A stretch of DNA of 64,000 bases from Castellaniella sp049650445 (GTDB taxonomy: Bacteria > Pseudomonadota > Gammaproteobacteria > Burkholderiales > Burkholderiaceae_B): positions 17,058 to 81,057 of the forward strand of contig NZ_JBASAD010000025.1 of the NCBI RefSeq assembly GCF_049650445.1, read 5' to 3'. The translations under genes were made by a program, and so were the position numbers. This document shows positions 59,862 through 64,000 of this stretch, piece after piece (the stretch's first letter is position 1; each line of letters starts with the position of its first letter). The notes beneath the pieces are model-generated. The model saw nothing but the letters and a program-made list of their open reading frames with translations. It made no database searches and was not told the origin of the DNA.

Positions 59862-60607
59862 GTCCCGTCCTGCAGACCCACGGCCTGGTGCGCCGTTTCG
59901 GCGGCTTCGTTGCCACCGACCACGTCGATCTGTCGATCGCGCCCGGCGCGCGCCACGCCCTGATCGGCCCCAACGGGGCCGGCAAGACCACGCTGATCAA
60001 TCTGTTGACCGGTTATCTGGAACCCACTGAAGGCCGCGTCGAGCTGATGGGCCGCGACGTCACGCGGATGCCGCAGTACGAGCGCGCCCGCCAGGGGCTG
60101 GTGCGTACCTTTCAGATCAATCAGTTGTTCATGGACATGACGGTGCTCGAATCCATTGCGTTGGCCGTCAGCGAGCGCAACGGGCTGGGTACGCGCTGGT
60201 GGAAGCCGCTATCCGCCCATGGCGAGGTCATCGACGAGGCCGCCGAGATCCTGGACCGCCTGAAGCTGCTGGCCGACGCGCACGAGACCACGCGCAATCT
60301 GGCCTACGGCCGCCAGCGTCTGATCGAGATCGCCCTGGCCCTGGCGCTGAAGCCCAAGGTCCTGCTGCTGGACGAGCCCGCCGCCGGCGTGCCGACCGGT
60401 GAAAGCCAGGAACTGTTCGAGACCATCGCTCAGTTGCCGCGCGACGTCACCATCCTGTTGATCGAACATGACATGAATCTGGTTTTCCGCTTTGCCGAAC
60501 GCATTTCCGTCCTGGTGTCGGGCGCGCTCCTGATCGAGGACACCCCCGAGGTGATCGCGCACCATCCGCGTGTCAAGGAAGTCTACCTGGGAGAAGCCCA
60601 TGTCTGA
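59858..60607 (+). CDS. ABC transporter ATP-binding protein, LivG type
   Basis: 249-residue ATPase. Walker A is GPNGAGKTT, the signature is the LivG variant NLAYGRQRLIEIALAL, Walker B is LLLDEPAAGV, and the switch His is in LIEHDMNLVF. It is one of two unlike ATPases of the importer. The ATG at 59858 overlaps the LivM-type stop, and its own end overlaps the next ATPase by eight bases. Confidence 0.93.
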   Translation: MSPVLQTHGLVRRFGGFVATDHVDLSIAPGARHALIGPNGAGKTTLINLLTGYLEPTEGRVELMGRDVTRMPQYERARQGLVRTFQINQLFMDMTVLESIALAVSERNGLGTRWWKPLSAHGEVIDEAAEILDRLKLLADAHETTRNLAYGRQRLIEIALALALKPKVLLLDEPAAGVPTGESQELFETIAQLPRDVTILLIEHDMNLVFRFAERISVLVSGALLIEDTPEVIAHHPRVKEVYLGEAHV

Positions 60608-61922
60608 ACTCTTGCGCCTGGAAAACGTCTGGGCAGGCTATGGCGACGCCGTGGTCCTGGAGGACCTGTCCCTGTCCCTGGCGGCCGGCGAGAGCCTGGC
60701 GCTGCTGGGGCGCAACGGTATGGGCAAGACGACGCTGCTGGCGACCCTGATGGGCGTCACCCGGCTGCGGCGCGGTCGCATCGTCTTCCAGGGCGAGGAC
60801 ATCGCCCAGGTGCCCAGCCATCGCCGTGCCCAGGCCGGTCTGGGCTGGGTGCCGCAGGAACGCGACATCTTCCGTTCCCTGACCGTCGAGGAAAATCTGA
60901 CCGTGGTCGCCCGGCCGGGCGAGTGGACCCTGGAGCGGGTCTACGCCTTGTTCCCCCGATTGCAAGAACGCCGCACGAATCTGGGCAGCCAGTTGTCGGG
61001 TGGCGAACAGCAGATGCTGGCCATGGGGCGGGCACTGATGCTCAATCCCAAGATCCTGCTGCTGGACGAACCGCTGGAAGGCCTGGCGCCCTTGATCGCC
61101 CAGGAACTGCTGCACATCATCGACCGGATGGTCTCCGAAGGCCGCATGGCCGTCATTCTGGTGGAGCAGCACGCCCGCCAGATACTGCCGATCACGCGCC
61201 AGGCCCTGGTGCTGGAGCGTGGCCGGGTCGTCTATTCGGGCAGCAGCGCCGAACTGCTGAGCGACGGCGGCGCGCTGGATCGCTGGCTGGGCGCCGGCGC
61301 GACGGACGGCGGCAGCAAGGCCGAGACCGCTGCGCCGCCCGAACGCATCCCCGCCATCGAGGTCATCCAGGACGAGCACCGGGCGCTTGCGGCCATCCTC
61401 AATGGCCTGTCGAGCATCGTGCAGGACATCGAGGACGGCAAGCTGGAACCGGACTACACCTTGCTGGCCAGCATGGTCGAATACATCGCCGAGATGCCCG
61501 ACAAGCTGCACCACCCGAAGGAAGACCAGATCTTCGCCCTGTTGCGGACCAAGACGCAGGACGAGGACGAACACCTGGACAAGCTCGAGGCCCAGCACCG
61601 GGACGCGAACCACGACACCAGCCTGCTCGACCGCGCTCTGGTCAGCTACATGCAGGGCGGGGCGGCGAGTTTTCCGGGCTTCAGGGATGCCGTGCGGACT
61701 TACATCGCCAACGAATGGGTGCACCTGAATACCGAAGAGCGCCATATCCTGCCGGCGGCGCGTCGTCTGTTCAGCGCTGACGAATGGGAGAAGGTCAACG
61801 CCGACTTTGTGCGTAACGGCGACCCCTGGTCCGGGCCGGACAACCGCTACGCCGATCTGTTCCGGCGCATCACCAGCCTGGCGCCGGCTCCCATTGGCGT
61901 GGGCGGGGGAGCGTCCCGGTAG
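60600..61922 (+). CDS. LivF-type ABC ATPase fused to a C-terminal hemerythrin (HHE) domain
   Basis: 440 residues, against about 235 for ordinary LivF. Residues 1-232 are a complete ATPase: Walker A GRNGMGKTT (37-45), Q-loop Gln86, signature LSGGEQQ (132-138), Walker B LLLDEP (153-158), switch His191. A polar linker (about 233-250) leads to a hemerythrin-like bundle (about 252-392) with a full ligand set: His260 (DEHRAL), His304/His305 and Glu308 (HHPKED), His333 (QHRDANH), His375 and Glu379/Glu380 (HLNTEERHILP). No stop or frame change separates the halves. Such domains bind a diiron centre that senses or carries O2, NO or redox signals. A regulatory role in transport is an inference. Confidence 0.93.
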   Translation: MSELLRLENVWAGYGDAVVLEDLSLSLAAGESLALLGRNGMGKTTLLATLMGVTRLRRGRIVFQGEDIAQVPSHRRAQAGLGWVPQERDIFRSLTVEENLTVVARPGEWTLERVYALFPRLQERRTNLGSQLSGGEQQMLAMGRALMLNPKILLLDEPLEGLAPLIAQELLHIIDRMVSEGRMAVILVEQHARQILPITRQALVLERGRVVYSGSSAELLSDGGALDRWLGAGATDGGSKAETAAPPERIPAIEVIQDEHRALAAILNGLSSIVQDIEDGKLEPDYTLLASMVEYIAEMPDKLHHPKEDQIFALLRTKTQDEDEHLDKLEAQHRDANHDTSLLDRALVSYMQGGAASFPGFRDAVRTYIANEWVHLNTEERHILPAARRLFSADEWEKVNADFVRNGDPWSGPDNRYADLFRRITSLAPAPIGVGGGASR

Positions 61923-62816
61923 TCAGGCGTCCTGATAGAGCTCCAGCGCCAGGTCGCGCAGCCAGCGATTGGCCGGATCCTTGTCGTAGCGGTGGCTCCA
62001 GTGGATGCCGACGTCGAATTCGTGCCGTGGCAGATCGGCCTCGATGATGGCGTAGTGTCCGCGAGGCGCGAATGACAGGGCGATGTTGCGCGGGATGATG
62101 ACGGCCAGGTCGGTGGCTTCGATCAGGGCGGGCAGGGCCATGAAGTGCTCAGTGGTCACCCGGACCCGGCTGGCCGCGCTCAGGGCCTCCAGCGCGGTGC
62201 GTGTATAGGCGTGCGTGCGCACGGTGATGAAATCCAGGGTCTGGATGGCGTCCAGCGTGCGCAGCCGCGCGCCATGTTGTCGGGCAAACGGATGCCCCTT
62301 GCGCATGAGGATGATGTAGCGGTCCTGAAACAGGATCGCCGAGCGCATGGATTTCAGACCGGGCAGAAAGCCGAAGGCCAGATCCACCCGGCCCTGGTCC
62401 ATGGAGGCTTCCAGATCGTTCAGGGGTACCCGCATGGTTTCGATGCGGGTGCGGGGCGCGCGCAGCCGCGCCGTGGTGATCAGGCGAGGCAGGAACTGGT
62501 CCTCGCCGATGTCCGTCATGTGCAGCCGAAAGACCCGTTCCGCCTGGGCAGGATCGAACCCGGCGGAGCCCTGCACGGCGCTTTCCAATGCGTACAGAGC
62601 CTCGTGGATGGCCGGCGCCATGCGCTGGGCGCGGACGGTGGGCACCACGCCGCCGGCGGCGCGCACGAACAGCGGATCGCCCACCAGATTGCGCAGGCGA
62701 GTCAGCCCCTGGCTGACGGCGGGCTGGGTCAGGTCCAGCGCAGTGGCCGCGCGGCTGACGTTGCGGGCCGTGTAGATCGCATCGAACACACGCAGCAGGT
62801 TCAGGTCCAGTTTCAT
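61923..62816 (-). CDS. LysR-family regulator divergent from ThDP decarboxylase
   Basis: 297-residue regulator of the NodD/PcpR-like LysR branch: it begins MKLDLNLLRVFDAIYTARNV with HTH SRAATALDLTQPAVSQGLTR. The effector domain follows. Its stop directly abuts the stop of the LivF-hemerythrin gene (convergent). It is divergent from the benzoylformate-decarboxylase-like gene and probably controls it. Confidence 0.88.
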   Translation of the reverse strand: MKLDLNLLRVFDAIYTARNVSRAATALDLTQPAVSQGLTRLRNLVGDPLFVRAAGGVVPTVRAQRMAPAIHEALYALESAVQGSAGFDPAQAERVFRLHMTDIGEDQFLPRLITTARLRAPRTRIETMRVPLNDLEASMDQGRVDLAFGFLPGLKSMRSAILFQDRYIILMRKGHPFARQHGARLRTLDAIQTLDFITVRTHAYTRTALEALSAASRVRVTTEHFMALPALIEATDLAVIIPRNIALSFAPRGHYAIIEADLPRHEFDVGIHWSHRYDKDPANRWLRDLALELYQDA

Positions 62817-62831
62817 ATTATCAATTTGGCG

Positions 62832-62858
62832 AATAGAAAATATTAAACATATTTTATT
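62832..62858. promoter_or_regulatory. AT-rich dyad between LysR gene and ThDP decarboxylase
   Basis: AAATA-N7-TATTT is a perfect dyad at 62838-62854, extended by AATA on the left and TATT on the right. It sits in a strongly AT-rich block just upstream of the LysR start. Spacing and location fit a LysR operator for the divergent pair. Confidence 0.4.
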
Positions 62859-62975
62859 GATTTATATTTTGCCGGATTCCATCATGTCTCGGAAGATGAA
62901 TAGTGAAGCAAGCGCCACGGTCCGGTGGTGCGCTTCTCGACCAGGACAGGCTCCGCCCGGAGCCCGGAGACAGAT

Positions 62976-64000
62976 ATGATGAAAGACGTGGTGCGTGAGC
63001 AGGTGCAGGAGCAGACTCGGACGGGCCTGGTGACGGTGCGTCGGGCCGTCACGGATCTCTTGCGCCAGTTTGGCATGACGACGATGTTCGGCAATCCGGG
63101 TTCGACCGAACTGGGTCTGTTTCTGGATTTTCCAGAGGACTTCCGCTATGTCCTGGGCCTGCAGGAGTCTGTCGCGGTCGGCATGGCCGACGGCTACGCC
63201 CAGGCGACCCGCAACGCCGCCTTCGTCAATCTGCACTCGGCGGTCGGTGTGGGACACGCCATGGGGGCGATCTTCACGGCCCACAAGAACCGGACGCCGC
63301 TGGTGATCACGGCGGGGCAGCAGTCGCGCGCCATCCTGCCTTTCGACCCTTTCCTGTTTTCCAGCCAGGCGACGGAATTGCCCAAGCCCTACGTCAAATG
63401 GAGCATCGAACCGGCACGCGCCGAAGATGTGCCGCTGGCGATCGCCCGGGCTTATTACATGGCGATGCAGCCGCCGTGCGGGCCGGTGCTGGTATCCGTG
63501 CCCGCCGATGACTGGGGACGGCTGTGCGAGCCCGTCCAGGCACGCCGTGTCAGCCGCTCGATCCGTCCGGATGAGGCAATGCTGGACCGCATCGGCCAGC
63601 GGCTGGACGCGGCGCAACGACCGGCGCTGGTGCTGGGGGCGGCGGTGGACCGGGACGAGGCCTGGGACGAGGTCGTGGCGCTGGCCGAACGCCATCGCGC
63701 GGCGGTCTGGACGGCGCCGATGTCGGGGCGCAACGGCTTTCCCGAGAACCATCCCCTGTTCGCCGGCTTCCTGCCCGCTGCGCGCGAGCGCATCGTCGGT
63801 CTGCTGTCGGGCCACGATTTCATCCTGGCCCTGGGTGCAGCCGCTTTCGCCTATCACATCGAGGGCGAAGGCCCCCACATCCCGCCCGGCAGCGAACTGG
63901 CACAGATCGTCGACGATCCCAACACGCTGGCCTGGGCACCGGCGGGGATGGCGGCGCTGGGCAGCGTGCGCGCGGCCGTCCGCGACCTGCTGGACCGGCC
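62976..64000 (+). CDS. Benzoylformate decarboxylase-like ThDP enzyme (cut by window edge)
   Basis: The first 341 codons of a ThDP-dependent 2-oxo-acid decarboxylase run off the right edge. It shows FGNPGSTELGLFLDFPEDF with the Ser that contacts substrate, the ThDP Glu in LGLQESVAVG, and the active-site His in VNLHSAVGVGHAMGA. AGQQSRAILPF and VKWSIEPA also match the benzoylformate decarboxylase (MdlC) subfamily. A later FAYH corresponds to its second catalytic His. Benzoylformate or a ring-substituted version would give an aromatic aldehyde. CGGAGA precedes two adjacent ATGs; the first was used. Confidence 0.87.
   Translation, partial: MMKDVVREQVQEQTRTGLVTVRRAVTDLLRQFGMTTMFGNPGSTELGLFLDFPEDFRYVLGLQESVAVGMADGYAQATRNAAFVNLHSAVGVGHAMGAIFTAHKNRTPLVITAGQQSRAILPFDPFLFSSQATELPKPYVKWSIEPARAEDVPLAIARAYYMAMQPPCGPVLVSVPADDWGRLCEPVQARRVSRSIRPDEAMLDRIGQRLDAAQRPALVLGAAVDRDEAWDEVVALAERHRAAVWTAPMSGRNGFPENHPLFAGFLPAARERIVGLLSGHDFILALGAAAFAYHIEGEGPHIPPGSELAQIVDDPNTLAWAPAGMAALGSVRAAVRDLLDR

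Noticed and set aside
61290..61360. The possibility that the LivF-hemerythrin fusion is two genes joined by a sequencing error
   Set aside because: The linker stays in one frame with normal codon use, no in-frame stop remnant is seen, and no separate ribosome-binding site and start precede the hemerythrin part. Reads would settle it.

Overview
The window is 64 kb of high-GC bacterial chromosome that fits Burkholderiales, most likely Alcaligenaceae (Bordetella/Achromobacter/Castellaniella relatives). This rests on the housekeeping order rlmN, RodZ-like, ispG, hisS, YfgM-like, bamB, der, hisC, hfq, hflX, hflK, hflC, hisZ, purA, the rpsU-dnaG-rpoD macromolecular synthesis operon, a sigma-70 with an Ala/Lys-rich N-terminus, and a GC-rich intergenic repeat. 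The genus is an inference. No rRNA, tRNA, IS element, CRISPR array or prophage was recognised. No gene-free gap exceeds 300 bases.

Region 1 (1-5.4 kb): an MFS transporter cut by the left edge, a PfkB-family sugar kinase, then a sulfur-handling cluster. The cluster has an exported two-domain sulfurtransferase, a YeeE/YedE (TsuA-type) thiosulfate permease, a 54-residue membrane peptide, an AhpD-like protein, a BigR/SqrR-like two-cysteine ArsR repressor with a palindromic operator, a rhodanese fused to a membrane domain, and a DUF2892 protein. Region 2 (5.5-29.4 kb) is core housekeeping: valS, ndk, the rlmN-to-bamB-der-hisC run, hfq-hflX-hflKC, hisZ-purA, a phosphoribosyltransferase and rpsU-dnaG-rpoD. 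It ends in a terminator built from the dispersed repeat.

Region 3 (29.4-38 kb) is sigma-54 territory. An AcoR-like activator is divergent from an aldehyde dehydrogenase that has a textbook -24/-12 promoter and a helically phased array of activator dyads. Next is dctA, divergent from dctB-dctD, with its own -24/-12 promoter and putative DctD sites.

Region 4 (38-62 kb) is an aromatic-acid island. PobA (4-hydroxybenzoate) and VanAB (vanillate) feed protocatechuate into a 4,5-cleavage operon ordered pmdU-E-F-D-A-B-C, controlled by a divergent LysR regulator. It would yield pyruvate and oxaloacetate. A second, divergent LigAB-type dioxygenase pair sits beside pobA. Each of the two has its own adjacent AraC regulator, and the two regulators are paralogs. 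The pmd operon runs on into a complete branched-chain-type ABC importer, which replaces the MFS transporter known from Comamonas pmd operons. A paralogous orphan binding protein lies after vanAB. The last gene of the importer, a LivF-type ATPase, is fused in frame to a complete hemerythrin (HHE) domain; this is the most unusual feature of the window. The right end has a LysR regulator divergent from a benzoylformate-decarboxylase-like ThDP enzyme cut by the window edge.
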